A stretch of DNA of 64,000 bases from Streptomyces goshikiensis (lineage in GTDB: Bacteria; Actinomycetota; Actinomycetes; Streptomycetales; Streptomycetaceae). Positions 18,224 to 26,588 of the stretch are shown piece by piece (positions within the stretch are counted from its first letter, which is position 1; every line of letters starts with the position of its first letter). The stretch lies in NCBI RefSeq assembly GCF_014650555.1, contig NZ_BMVE01000013.1:186001-250000 (forward strand), written 5' to 3'. Under the pieces are notes generated by a model. The model did no database searches, was not told where the DNA came from, and saw only the letters and a list, made by a program, of their open reading frames with translations. Made by a program: the position numbers and the translations under genes.

Positions 18224-18238
18224 CTGATGTGTCGTCAG
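18224..18238. promoter_or_regulatory. Near-palindrome in front of the surface-protein operon
   Basis: CTGATG-TGT-CGTCAG is palindromic in 5 of 6 positions per arm. It lies 28 bases before the start codon and just downstream of a possible -35 (TTGAGC, 18212-18217). It may be an operator; no regulator is known to me for it. Confidence 0.35.
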
Positions 18239-18266
18239 TAACTTGTGGCCTGAGGGGAAGACGAAG

Positions 18267-18956
18267 GTGTCCCACCGGAAACGCTCCACCGCGCTCGCGC
18301 CCGCGCTCGCCCTGGCCTCGGCGCTGGCCGGACCGGCGGTCCTGCTGGCCGCCACCGCGGCCCGCGCGGCCGTCGTCGACGTCGCCTACGCCTGCGTGAC
18401 CCCGATCGGGGACAAGTCGGCCGTCTCGCCCATCGACATCAAGGCCGTCAAGGAAGGCGCCGGCTACAAGCTGACGATGTCCTTCCAGAAGGGAGTCTCG
18501 TCCAGCCCCGTCGAACTCGGCAAGGGCGCGATGAGCCCCAGCGCCGTCATCCAGGTGGGCGGCGCCGAGAAGGCCACGGTGGCGGTGACCGGGCCGCCCA
18601 ACCCCGAGGCGGTGCCCGCCAACACCCCCATCAAGATCACCGACCTGTCCGGCACCTACACCCCGAAGAAGAGCGGCAAGGTCACCTTCACCGCGGGCGT
18701 GCTCACCATCAAGGCGCTGGGCACCACCACCACCTGCACCCCCGGCAACGGCCCGGGGCCCTCCCTGGAGCTGGACGTCACCGGATCCGGTGGAGCCCCC
18801 GAGGCGCCCGGAGCCCCCGAGGCCCCCGAAGCCCTCCCGCAGACCGGCCCCACCGACTCCGCCCTCGCCCTCGGCACCCTCGGCGCCACCGTGCTGCTCA
18901 CCGGCGCGGCCGGGGTGCTCTGGCTGACCCGGCGCGGCGGGCGGGCCCGGTCCTGA
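18267..18956 (+). CDS. Secreted surface protein with LPQTG-type sortase signal
   Basis: A 229-residue exported protein, first of a four-gene operon. It has a signal peptide (basic start, hydrophobic core to about residue 34, ending AARA). One beta-rich domain is bracketed by Cys43 (VAYACVTP) and Cys157 (TTTCTPG), and an acidic Pro/Glu/Ala spacer follows. The C-terminus is a sorting signal: LPQTG at 190-194, a hydrophobic segment and RRGGRARS. The GTG at 18267 has GGGGAAG upstream; a TTG at 18243 is less likely. The domain is clearly related to the C-terminal domain of the fourth gene (for example SDMTGTYKPGKSGKVTL there and TDLSGTYTPKKSGKVTF here). Function unknown. Confidence 0.88.
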   Translation: MSHRKRSTALAPALALASALAGPAVLLAATAARAAVVDVAYACVTPIGDKSAVSPIDIKAVKEGAGYKLTMSFQKGVSSSPVELGKGAMSPSAVIQVGGAEKATVAVTGPPNPEAVPANTPIKITDLSGTYTPKKSGKVTFTAGVLTIKALGTTTTCTPGNGPGPSLELDVTGSGGAPEAPGAPEAPEALPQTGPTDSALALGTLGATVLLTGAAGVLWLTRRGGRARS

Positions 18957-18973
18957 ACGGAGCACCCCCGGCC

Positions 18974-20029
18974 ATGCCCGTGCTCCACACGCTCCTCCGG
19001 CTCGGCGTGCCGCTCCTGGCGGCCGCCGCTCTCCCCACCGTCCCCGCGCCCCCGGCTGTCGCCGCGTCCCCGGCTGCCGCCGGGGCCGTCGCCGTCTCCG
19101 CTTCCGCCGCCCCCGCGGCCGCCGCCGAGGAGCCCGGCTGGCGCGCCGAACCCGTCTCCGGGAGCGGGGATTCCGCCGTCCGCCCGTACTTCTACCTGGC
19201 CGGCCCGCCCGGCACCGTCCTGGAGGACCGGCTCGCCCTGGTCAACACCACCGGCCAGGAGCACACCGTCACCCTGCGCGGGGCCGACGCCCACAACACG
19301 GCGGACGGCGCCCTCGCGGTGCGCCCCGCCCGGGAGTCCACCGACGCCGGCTCCTGGATCAGCTTCGGATCCGGGAGCACCGTGAAGCTCCCCCCGCGCA
19401 CCCGCGCCGTGGTCCCCTTCACCGTCACCGTGCCGCCCGCGTCCCCGCCCGGGGACCATCCGGCCGCCGTGGTGGCCACCGAGGCCGGCCGCGAGGTGGG
19501 CGTACGGGTCCACCTGCGCGTCGGCGGCCCCGCGCTGGCCGCCCTCACCGTCGAGTACGTGGCCGTACGGGGCCGGGGCGCGGGCCGCGTCGTCTCGTAC
19601 ACCTTGGTCAACCGGGGCAACGTGACCCTCGCCCCGCGGCTCGCGATCCGCGCCGAGGGCCGGTTCGGCGAGGTCGCCGGGCGCGCCCCGCGCGCCGTGC
19701 CCGTGGAGCTCCTGCCGGGCAGGCGGGTGACGCTGACCGAACCCTGGCCCGGCGCGCCGGTGCTCGACCGGGTCGAACTCACCCTCACCGTCACCGCCCC
19801 CGGCGGCGCCCGGGCCACGGCCGCCGCCTCGGTGTGGTGCCTGCCCTGGGGGATCAGCGGCCGCACGGGCGCCGGGCTGCTCGCCCTCGGCGGGGCGATC
19901 CCGGCCGCGCTGGTCCTCGTACGGATCCGGCGCTCCCGGCGCGCGCGGCGCGAGCCGGCCGACGCGAGCGCACCCGCACCCGTACGGACCCCAGCACCGG
20001 ACCACGAGTTGACGGGAGCATCCAGGTGA
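18974..20029 (+). CDS. Membrane-anchored extracellular protein, DUF916/WxL-interacting-like
   Basis: A 351-residue exported protein. It has a signal peptide (hydrophobic about 5-30) and a long Ala/Pro/Val linker. The extracellular Ig-like domains contain YFYLAGPPGTVLEDRLALVNTT and WISFGSGSTVKLPPRTRAVVPFTVTVP, then PPGDHPAAVVATE. This is the pattern of the DUF916/WxL-protein-interacting family. A single C-terminal membrane helix (about 292-316, GAGLLALGGAIPAALVLVRI) is followed by a basic cytoplasmic tail. It starts 17 bases after the first gene and overlaps the third by 4 bases. In Firmicutes such proteins partner with cell-wall-binding surface proteins. Family assignment is moderate. Confidence 0.82.
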   Translation: MPVLHTLLRLGVPLLAAAALPTVPAPPAVAASPAAAGAVAVSASAAPAAAAEEPGWRAEPVSGSGDSAVRPYFYLAGPPGTVLEDRLALVNTTGQEHTVTLRGADAHNTADGALAVRPARESTDAGSWISFGSGSTVKLPPRTRAVVPFTVTVPPASPPGDHPAAVVATEAGREVGVRVHLRVGGPALAALTVEYVAVRGRGAGRVVSYTLVNRGNVTLAPRLAIRAEGRFGEVAGRAPRAVPVELLPGRRVTLTEPWPGAPVLDRVELTLTVTAPGGARATAAASVWCLPWGISGRTGAGLLALGGAIPAALVLVRIRRSRRARREPADASAPAPVRTPAPDHELTGASR

Positions 20030-21189
20030 GCGCCAAGGCCGACGGGAAAGCCCGGGGGAGCGCGGCGGGCGCCGCCTCCCGGCTCGGGGCCCTCCTCGCG
20101 GCGGGGCTGGCGGTGTGCGCCCTGGCCCTGCTCCCGGCGGCCCCGGCGTCAGCGGCCCAGGCCACCGCCGCCGACGCCGACAAGCCCGCCGTGGCGCTCT
20201 CGCTCCAGGAGGCCGCCAAGGGCGCGGAGCTCGGCGTCACCGGCACCGGCTGGCCCGCCAAGACGCTGGTGATGCTGCTGGTCTGCGGGCAGAACATGAT
20301 CGGCGGCACCAACAGCTGCGCCAACTCCGACGGCGTCGCGGTCGCCGTCGCCGCCGACGGGCGCTTCACCGCCCGGCTGCCGGTGGTGGCGCCGCCCAAG
20401 CCCTGCCCCTGCGTCGTGAACGTCACCTCCGTGAACGGGGACCAGTCCACGGTCGCCGCCCCCTTCAAGATCACCGGGCATCCGGTGGCCGCGCTGCCCG
20501 AGGAGAGCGGCACGGCCCGCCTCGCCCTGCTCACCGGCGTCCGGCTCCAGGGCGAGGACGGGGTGCTGACCTGGTTCGGCGCCCCGCCCGCCCGGACGTT
20601 CACGGTCACCGTCGGCAACCTCGGCTCGGCCCCCGTCAAGGACCCGGTCTTCCAGCTCGGCACCGCCCACGGCGTCTTCGCCCCGGGGTGGGAGGAGGTC
20701 CGCTGGAAGGGCACGATCCCGCCGGGCGGCAAGGCGGAGGTCAAGCTGAACGTCACCCTGTCCGCCGGCGCCCACGGCGACTACACGGTCTCCCTCAAGT
20801 ACGGGGACAAGGTCATGGCCGCCCAGCCCTGGGGCGTGGACCGCCCGTACGGGGTGGTGCTGTTCTGGGGCCTGCTCCTGCTGGTGATCCCGGCCGCGGT
20901 GTTCCGCGTCGGCATGGCCGTGGTGGACCGGGTCCGGCCGCGCCCGGCGCCGCCCGCCCACCGCCGCCGGGGCGCCAAGTCCCCCGGGGCGGCGGCCGAG
21001 GTGACGGCCCGGCTGCCGGGGCTCCCGGGCGTACGGGGCTCCGCGCCGCCCCGTACCGGGCCGCCGGCCGGACCCCCCGAGACCCCCACGGCGGTCCTGC
21101 CGTGGTTCACCCCGGACAGCGCGCCGGAGACAGCACCACAGACGTCCGCACCGTCTGAGAACCGATCGACGACGAAGGGACATTCGTGA
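20026..21189 (+). CDS. Membrane-anchored surface protein with neocarzinostatin-like domain
   Basis: A 387-residue exported protein, third in the operon, with a signal peptide to about residue 44 (APASAA). The first domain (about 50-145) has the layout of the neocarzinostatin apoprotein fold: ELGVTGTGWPAKTLVMLLVCGQ, then a Cys 11 residues later, and ADGRFTARLPV followed by CPCVVNV. A second Ig-like domain follows (FTVTVGNLGSAPVKDPVF, VRWKGTIPPGGKAEVKLNV). A membrane helix (about 285-307, GVVLFWGLLLLVIPAAVFRV) and a Pro/Thr-rich cytoplasmic tail end the protein. The GTG at 20026 overlaps the stop of gene two, and its own stop overlaps gene four. No catalytic residues are seen. Confidence 0.8.
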   Translation: MSAKADGKARGSAAGAASRLGALLAAGLAVCALALLPAAPASAAQATAADADKPAVALSLQEAAKGAELGVTGTGWPAKTLVMLLVCGQNMIGGTNSCANSDGVAVAVAADGRFTARLPVVAPPKPCPCVVNVTSVNGDQSTVAAPFKITGHPVAALPEESGTARLALLTGVRLQGEDGVLTWFGAPPARTFTVTVGNLGSAPVKDPVFQLGTAHGVFAPGWEEVRWKGTIPPGGKAEVKLNVTLSAGAHGDYTVSLKYGDKVMAAQPWGVDRPYGVVLFWGLLLLVIPAAVFRVGMAVVDRVRPRPAPPAHRRRGAKSPGAAAEVTARLPGLPGVRGSAPPRTGPPAGPPETPTAVLPWFTPDSAPETAPQTSAPSENRSTTKGHS

Positions 21190-22547
21190 AGACCCAACGG
21201 AGGGTGAGCGCGGCCGTGGTCGCGCTGCTGCTCGGCGGCTCCGGCATCGCCATGGGGGCCGCCCCTGCCCGGGCTGCCGAGACCGCGTTCACGGTCAAGT
21301 GCGTGCCGCCGGCCGGCGGCGGCAGCCCGGTGGAGGGCGAGACCACCGCCAAGATCGAAGCCCCGGCCTCGGCCAAGGTCGGCGACGAGGTCGACGTGTC
21401 CTGGGAGACGGTGAAGCCCGCCTCGAACAACACCGACCTCATGGACATCCCGCAGGACTCGGTCCAGCCCACCGGCTGGATCACGGTGGGCGGCGGGGGA
21501 GGTGAGCTGAAGGTCGTCGGGGAGAAGAAGAACCCGCCGATCCCGAAGAAGGCGCCCATGCGGATGTCGACGATGAAGGGGAAGCTGAAGCTCACCAAGG
21601 CCGGCAAGATCACCCTGACCCCCGGCAAGTACGAGGTGGCCGTCACCTTCTCCTTCGGCACCTTCGTCACCAAGTGCGCGCCGACGGGCAGCGTGGGCGC
21701 CGGGGCCACCATCGACGTGACGGCGGGGTCCGGCAGCACCAGCGGCGGCTCGACCAGCGGCGGCAGCACCAGCGGGGGCGGTTCGACGAGCGGAGGCTCC
21801 ACCAGCGGCAGTACGGGCGGCTCCACCAGTGGCTCCACCGGCTCCACCGGCTCCACCGGCGGTTCCGCCAGCGGTGGTACGAGCGGTGGCGGCGGCGGTC
21901 AGACCGACTTCCCGGGCAAGCCCGTGGAGGTCTCCTTCGACTGCGGCCCGGTCGTCCCCGGCGGCATCAAGACCCCGGTCACCATCAGCGCCAAGAAGAA
22001 CGGCGGCGCCTACGACCTGACCGTCAAGACGGCGAAGGGTGCGATGGCCAGCCCGATGGCCCTTCCGGCGGGGGCCCTCAAGCCCTCGATGAACGTCAAG
22101 CTCGGCGGCGCCGACTCCGGCACGGTCAAGGTGGCCGGCCCGGCCAACGCGGAGCCCATCCCGGACAAGGCCCCGGTCAGCCTCAGCGACATGACGGGCA
22201 CCTACAAGCCCGGCAAGAGCGGCAAGGTCACGCTGAGCCCGGACCAGCTGACGATCGACGTCACGATGGCCCCGGGCGCCACGCCCATCAACGTGCCCTG
22301 CAAGGCGGCCAGCAGCGGCGTCTCGCTGGAGCTGGACACCACCGCCCAGCCGGGCGGCTCCGGCTCGCCGTCCACCACCGGGAGCACCACCGGCAGCACC
22401 GACAACACCACCGGCAACCTCGCCGAGACCGGCGCGCGGGACGCGGGCGGCATCCGGGCCCTCGCCCTGGTCGCCTGCACGGTGGTCCTGCTGGGCGCGG
22501 CCGTGTTCACCTTCACCCCCTGGCGCCGTCTGCGCGGCACCAGGTAA
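21186..22547 (+). CDS. Secreted two-domain surface protein with LAETG sortase signal
   Basis: A 453-residue exported protein, last in the operon. It has a signal peptide to about residue 30 (APARA), then domain one bracketed by Cys39 and Cys164. A flexible Gly/Ser/Thr linker (about 181-238, built of GGSTSGGST units) joins it to domain two, bracketed by Cys253 and Cys372. The C-terminus carries LAETG (412-416), a hydrophobic segment and WRRLRGTR. LAxTG is the signal known for class E sortase substrates such as the long chaplins. Both domains share a pattern with the single domain of the first gene. The GTG at 21186 overlaps the preceding stop codon. Confidence 0.88.
   Translation: MKTQRRVSAAVVALLLGGSGIAMGAAPARAAETAFTVKCVPPAGGGSPVEGETTAKIEAPASAKVGDEVDVSWETVKPASNNTDLMDIPQDSVQPTGWITVGGGGGELKVVGEKKNPPIPKKAPMRMSTMKGKLKLTKAGKITLTPGKYEVAVTFSFGTFVTKCAPTGSVGAGATIDVTAGSGSTSGGSTSGGSTSGGGSTSGGSTSGSTGGSTSGSTGSTGSTGGSASGGTSGGGGGQTDFPGKPVEVSFDCGPVVPGGIKTPVTISAKKNGGAYDLTVKTAKGAMASPMALPAGALKPSMNVKLGGADSGTVKVAGPANAEPIPDKAPVSLSDMTGTYKPGKSGKVTLSPDQLTIDVTMAPGATPINVPCKAASSGVSLELDTTAQPGGSGSPSTTGSTTGSTDNTTGNLAETGARDAGGIRALALVACTVVLLGAAVFTFTPWRRLRGTR
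21730..21900 (+). repeat. Coding repeat for Gly/Ser/Thr linker
   Basis: Imperfect repeats of GGCGGCTCCACCAGC-like units encode STSGG/GSTGS runs joining the two Cys-bracketed domains. Length changes by slippage between strains are likely. Confidence 0.7.
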
Positions 22548-22576
22548 CCCCGTAAGCCCGTACGGCCCGTACAAGA

Positions 22577-22614
22577 GAGCGGCCCGGCACACCTCACGGT
22601 GTGCCGGGCCGCTC
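22577..22614. terminator. Bidirectional terminator hairpin
   Basis: Perfect 17-bp stem GAGCGGCCCGGCACACC / GGTGTGCCGGGCCGCTC with a TCAC loop, between the rightward surface operon and the leftward peptide transporter gene. Confidence 0.85.
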
Positions 22615-22631
22615 CTCGCGTGCGGGGTGCG

Positions 22632-24146
22632 TCAGTGGACGCTGCCCATCAGGGACTGGACCTTCTTGCGGTACATGTACACCGCGAGGCCGGCGGCGGC
22701 GGCGAGGGCCGCCTGCATGCCGATGATCCAGGTTCCGTTCAGGTCGACGCCGGCCAGCGACAGCAGACCCGTGGTGCAGTCACCGGCGGTGACCGCGAGG
22801 AACCAGACGCCCATCATCTGGGAGGCGTACTTCTGCGGGGCCATCTTCGTGGTGACGGAGAGGCCGACCGGGGAGAGGCACAGCTCGGCGATGGTCTGGA
22901 TCATGTAGATCGAGACCAGCCACATCGGCGAGACCTTGGTGCCGTCGCCCGCCATGCCCATCGGGACGACGAAGACGAAGAAGGACGCGCCGACCAGGAC
23001 CAGGCCCATCGCGAACTTCACGATGGTGTTCGGCTCCTGGTTCTTGCGGGCCAGCCACAGCCACATCCAGGCGAAGACCGGGGCCAGCGCCATCACGAAC
23101 AGCGGGTTCAGCGACTGGTACCAGGTGGTCGAGGGGGTCCAGCCGAGGATGCCGCCGGTCTTGGAGTCGGCGAACAGCGACAGGGTCGAACCACCCTGGT
23201 CGTAGATCATCCAGAAGACGGCGGCGGCGACGAAGAACCAGATGTACGCGGTCATCTTCGACTGCTCGGGAACCGAGAGGTCCTTGTCGCGCTTGATGCG
23301 GACCAGGACGACGACCGGGATGATCAGACCGGCGATGGTGATCGGGTACAGCGCCCAGTTGATCGTGAACATGCCCATGGCGGTCACGGCGCCGTAGAAG
23401 GCCGCGACGATCGCGAAGGAGGCGACGGCCTTGACGATGATGCCGTTGCGCTCGGTGGCCGACAGCGGGTTCGGGACGATGCTGCTCCGCGGGCTCAGCG
23501 TGCGGCCGAAGACCAGGAACACCGTGAGGCCGAGGCCCATGCCGATGGCGGCGAGCAGGAAGCCGAGGTGCCAGTTGACGACCTCACCGACGGTGCCGAT
23601 CAGGAACGGCGCACCGAAGGCACCCAGGTTGATGCCGATGTAGAACAGCGTGAAGCCGCCGTCACGACGCGGGTCGTCCGCACCCTTGTACAGGTGACCG
23701 ACCATCGTGGAGATGTTGGCCTTCAGCAGACCGGAGCCCACGGCGACCAGCAGCAGACCACCGAAGAAGGCGAGCTGGCCGGGCAGCGCGAGCGCCACGT
23801 GACCGGCCATGATCACGAAGCCGGCGATGGCGACGGTCTTGCGGGCGCCCCAGACGCGGTCACCGAACCAGCCGCCGGGCATGGCCATCAGGTAGACCAT
23901 GGCCACGTAGACGGAGTAGATCGCCGTGGCCACACCCATCTTGAAGCCGAGGCCGCCGCCCTGGCTCCCGGTCGCGGCGTCCACGCCGCCGGAGACCAGG
24001 TACAGGACGAGAAGCGCACGCATGCCGTAGTAGGAGAAGCGCTCCCACATCTCGGTCATGAACAGCGTGGCCAGGCCGATCGGGTGGCCGAGGAAGGTCT
24101 TCTCGTGAGCGGGGCTCTGAGAAGCCGTCGTCAGGCTGGAAGCCAT
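22632..24146 (-). CDS. POT (PTR2) family proton-coupled oligopeptide transporter
   Basis: A 504-residue membrane transporter importing di- and tripeptides with protons. The family signature ExxERFxYYG is present as EMWERFSYYGMRALLVLYL near the N-terminus. Others are GGWFGDRVWGARKT and FTLFYIGINLGAFGAPFLIG (PTR2 signature 2). About 14 hydrophobic segments are visible to the end MYRKKVQSLMGSVH. The ATG at 24146 with AAGGA upstream is chosen; the frame runs further upstream without family similarity. It lies head to head with a two-component system over about 445 bases, but a regulatory link is not shown. Confidence 0.94.
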   Translation of the reverse strand: MASSLTTASQSPAHEKTFLGHPIGLATLFMTEMWERFSYYGMRALLVLYLVSGGVDAATGSQGGGLGFKMGVATAIYSVYVAMVYLMAMPGGWFGDRVWGARKTVAIAGFVIMAGHVALALPGQLAFFGGLLLVAVGSGLLKANISTMVGHLYKGADDPRRDGGFTLFYIGINLGAFGAPFLIGTVGEVVNWHLGFLLAAIGMGLGLTVFLVFGRTLSPRSSIVPNPLSATERNGIIVKAVASFAIVAAFYGAVTAMGMFTINWALYPITIAGLIIPVVVLVRIKRDKDLSVPEQSKMTAYIWFFVAAAVFWMIYDQGGSTLSLFADSKTGGILGWTPSTTWYQSLNPLFVMALAPVFAWMWLWLARKNQEPNTIVKFAMGLVLVGASFFVFVVPMGMAGDGTKVSPMWLVSIYMIQTIAELCLSPVGLSVTTKMAPQKYASQMMGVWFLAVTAGDCTTGLLSLAGVDLNGTWIIGMQAALAAAAGLAVYMYRKKVQSLMGSVH

Positions 24147-24591
24147 GGTCGATCCTTGCTTGATCGGGACGCTGTGCTTCGTGAGCTCATCAGCGCCCGG
24201 TGGGGGGTGGCCGGCACCGGCGACGCACCTCCTGCCCCACGCCCGGGGGCTCGCCCCACAGGGGTGCGGGAGCGAAGGAAGGTCCGCGACCGGGATCCAC
24301 GCCCTGTCGCACAGCTTCGCGCGCAGAGCCCGGCCCACAGGTCATTCACCGAACACAAGTAGAGGCCTCGTGCTCGCTTTTCGGCACAAAGGTCCCCTGG
24401 GTAGTGCATCAGGCGTCTCGCCACCATACGACACGACACTGCGGCATATGGAAGGACTTGAGATATGGATCACAGGCTTGGCGGGAACCGTTCGACCACA
24501 TTCGAAGGCCGTTAGTAGTTCAGCACGCTCGATGCCCAGGGGTGCGAAAGCGCGCCTCTGCTTTCAGTCCGTGCGGACTACCATCACCCAC
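24147..24591. other. Divergent intergenic region, transporter and two-component system
   Basis: About 445 bases without a credible gene. The right half (24360-24560) is visibly lower in GC than the surroundings and must hold the promoter of the response regulator. TACCAT at 24579-24584 lies 7 bases before the ATG at 24592 and there is no ribosome binding site, so a leaderless transcript is possible. The left half is GC-rich and would be a long 5' leader of the transporter mRNA. No riboswitch consensus is recognised. Confidence 0.45.
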
Positions 24592-25269
24592 ATGACGCGT
24601 GTACTGCTCGCCGAGGACGACGCATCCATCTCGGAACCCCTGGCCCGCGCCCTGCGCCGGGAGGGGTACGAGGTCGAGGTCCGGGAGGACGGCCCCACCG
24701 CCCTGGACGCGGGACTCCAGGGCGGCGTCGACCTCGTCGTCCTCGACCTGGGCCTCCCGGGCATGGACGGCCTGGAGGTGGCCCGCCGGCTGCGTGCCGA
24801 AGGTCACGGCTTCCCGATCCTGGTCCTCACCGCCCGCGCGGACGAGGTCGACACGGTCGTCGGCCTGGACGCCGGCGCCGACGACTACGTGACCAAACCG
24901 TTCCGGCTCGCCGAACTGCTCGCCCGGGTCCGGGCCCTGCTGCGGCGCGGCGCCACCGAGGCCGCCCAGTCCCCGGCCACCCACGGCGTACGGATCGACG
25001 TCGAGTCGCACCGCGCCTGGATGGGGGAGGAGGAGCTCCAGCTCACCGCCAAGGAGTTCGACCTGCTGCGGGTCCTCGTCCGGGACGCCGGCCGGGTCGT
25101 CACCCGCGACCAGCTGATGCGCGAGGTCTGGGACACCACCTGGTGGTCCTCCACCAAGACCCTCGACATGCACATCTCCTGGCTGCGCAAGAAGCTCGGC
25201 GACGACGCCGCCAACCCCCGCTACATCGCCACCGTCCGGGGCGTCGGCTTCCGTTTCGAGAAGAGCTAG
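24592..25269 (+). CDS. OmpR/PhoB-family response regulator
   Basis: A 225-residue DNA-binding response regulator. The receiver domain has the acidic pair in LLAEDDA (Asp9, Asp10), phosphorylation site Asp52 in VVLDLGLPGMDG and the conserved Lys102 in DDYVTKPF. The C-terminal winged helix contains LTAKEFDLLRVLVRDAGRVV and ISWLRKKLGDD, ending in YIATVRGVGFRFEKS. The ATG at 24592 is chosen because similarity starts at MTRVLLAEDD. The gene is followed after 13 bases by the sensor kinase gene, forming an operon. The signal and regulon are unknown. Confidence 0.95.
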   Translation: MTRVLLAEDDASISEPLARALRREGYEVEVREDGPTALDAGLQGGVDLVVLDLGLPGMDGLEVARRLRAEGHGFPILVLTARADEVDTVVGLDAGADDYVTKPFRLAELLARVRALLRRGATEAAQSPATHGVRIDVESHRAWMGEEELQLTAKEFDLLRVLVRDAGRVVTRDQLMREVWDTTWWSSTKTLDMHISWLRKKLGDDAANPRYIATVRGVGFRFEKS

Positions 25270-25282
25270 TGCCCACTGAGCC

Positions 25283-26551
25283 ATGCGCCGCCGCCTGATC
25301 AACTCCACGCTCGCCGTGGTGCTCGTCGTGATCGCCGTCTTCGGGGTCTCCCTGGTGATCGTCGAGACCCGCACCATCACCAGCAGCGCCCAGGACCGCA
25401 TCGAGTCCGAGGCGCTGCGGCTCGTCGGCATCGTCGAGGCGAACATCCTGGAGAGGAAACCGATCGACGCCCAGGCCCTCGCCGAGCAGCTGGACGCGGG
25501 CCGGTACGCCCGCGTCCAGGTCCCCGGGCGGGTCTCCGTCGAGGTCGGGGAGCGGATCCCCGACAGCGTCATCCGGGGCAGCGCCCGGGGTGAACAGGGC
25601 GAGCTCGTGGTCGTCGAGGAGTCCCGTTCCACCGTGACCCGCGAGGTCGGGCGGACCCTGGCCGTGGTCGGCGCGGTGGCCCTGCTCGCCGTCGTGGCGG
25701 CCGTCCTGCTCGCCGTACGCCAGGCCAACCGGCTGGCCTCCCCGCTCACCGACCTCGCCGAGACCGCCGAGCGGCTGGGCTCCGGCGACCCCAGGCCGCG
25801 CCACAAGAGGTACGGGGTGCCCGAGCTGGACCGGGTCGCGGACGTACTGGACTCCAGTGCCGAGCGGATCGCCCGCATGCTCACCGCCGAGCGGCGCCTG
25901 GCCGCGGACGCCTCCCACCAGCTGCGGACCCCTCTGACGGCCCTGTCGATGCGGCTGGAGGAGATCACGGTCACCGAGGACCTGGAGACCGTACGGGAGG
26001 AGGCGACCATCGCCCTCACCCAGGTGGAGCGGCTCACGGACGTGGTGGAGCGGCTCCTGACGAACTCGCGCGACCCCCGGACCGGCTCGGCCGTCCCCTT
26101 CGACCTCGACGAGGTCGTCAAACAGCAGGTCGAGGAGTGGCGGCCGGCCTACCGCAGCGCCGGGCGGGCCATCGTGCGCTCCGGGAAGACCGGCATGCGG
26201 GCCGTCGGCACGCCCGGCGCGGTCTCGCAGGTGCTGGCGACGCTGGTGGAGAACGCCCTGATGCACGGCGGCGGCACGGTCGCGCTGCGCACGCGGGTGA
26301 TCGGCAACCAGGCGGTCCTGGAGGTCACCGACGAGGGTCCCGGCGTTCCGCCGGACCTCGGCAACCGGATCTTCGAGCGGGCCATCAGCGGCCGCAACTC
26401 CACCGGGATCGGCCTGGCCGTGGCCCGGGACCTCGCGGAGGCGGACGGGGGACGGCTGGAGCTGCTCCAGACGCAGCCGCCGGTGTTCGCCCTGTTCCTG
26501 AGCATGACCACCCCGGAGCCGCCGGTGGAGGCGGAGCAGACGGTCCGCTAG
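25283..26551 (+). CDS. Sensor histidine kinase
   Basis: A 422-residue membrane kinase partnered with the preceding response regulator. Transmembrane helix 1 is at about 8-28, an extracytoplasmic sensor region at 29-124, and helix 2 at about 126-146. A HAMP linker follows (RLASPLTDLAETAERLGSGD). The H-box is ADASHQLRTPLTAL with phospho-acceptor His212. The ATPase domain has the N-box TLVENALMHGG, G1 DEGPGVP and G2 STGIGLAVARDL. The small sensor domain (about 95 residues) has no recognised ligand motif. Confidence 0.94.
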   Translation: MRRRLINSTLAVVLVVIAVFGVSLVIVETRTITSSAQDRIESEALRLVGIVEANILERKPIDAQALAEQLDAGRYARVQVPGRVSVEVGERIPDSVIRGSARGEQGELVVVEESRSTVTREVGRTLAVVGAVALLAVVAAVLLAVRQANRLASPLTDLAETAERLGSGDPRPRHKRYGVPELDRVADVLDSSAERIARMLTAERRLAADASHQLRTPLTALSMRLEEITVTEDLETVREEATIALTQVERLTDVVERLLTNSRDPRTGSAVPFDLDEVVKQQVEEWRPAYRSAGRAIVRSGKTGMRAVGTPGAVSQVLATLVENALMHGGGTVALRTRVIGNQAVLEVTDEGPGVPPDLGNRIFERAISGRNSTGIGLAVARDLAEADGGRLELLQTQPPVFALFLSMTTPEPPVEAEQTVR

Positions 26552-26588
26552 CGGAAGCGGCGGGCGCAGCGGGCGCGGCGAGGGCCGG

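Noticed and set aside
24147..24380. A riboswitch or T-box in the long leader of the peptide transporter
   Set aside because: No consensus core of a known class could be matched by eye; GC-rich pairing there is unremarkable for this genome.
24484..24510. GGAAC at 24484 as a sigma-E-type promoter for the two-component system
   Set aside because: No TCTNA-like -10 follows at the required 15-17 base distance.
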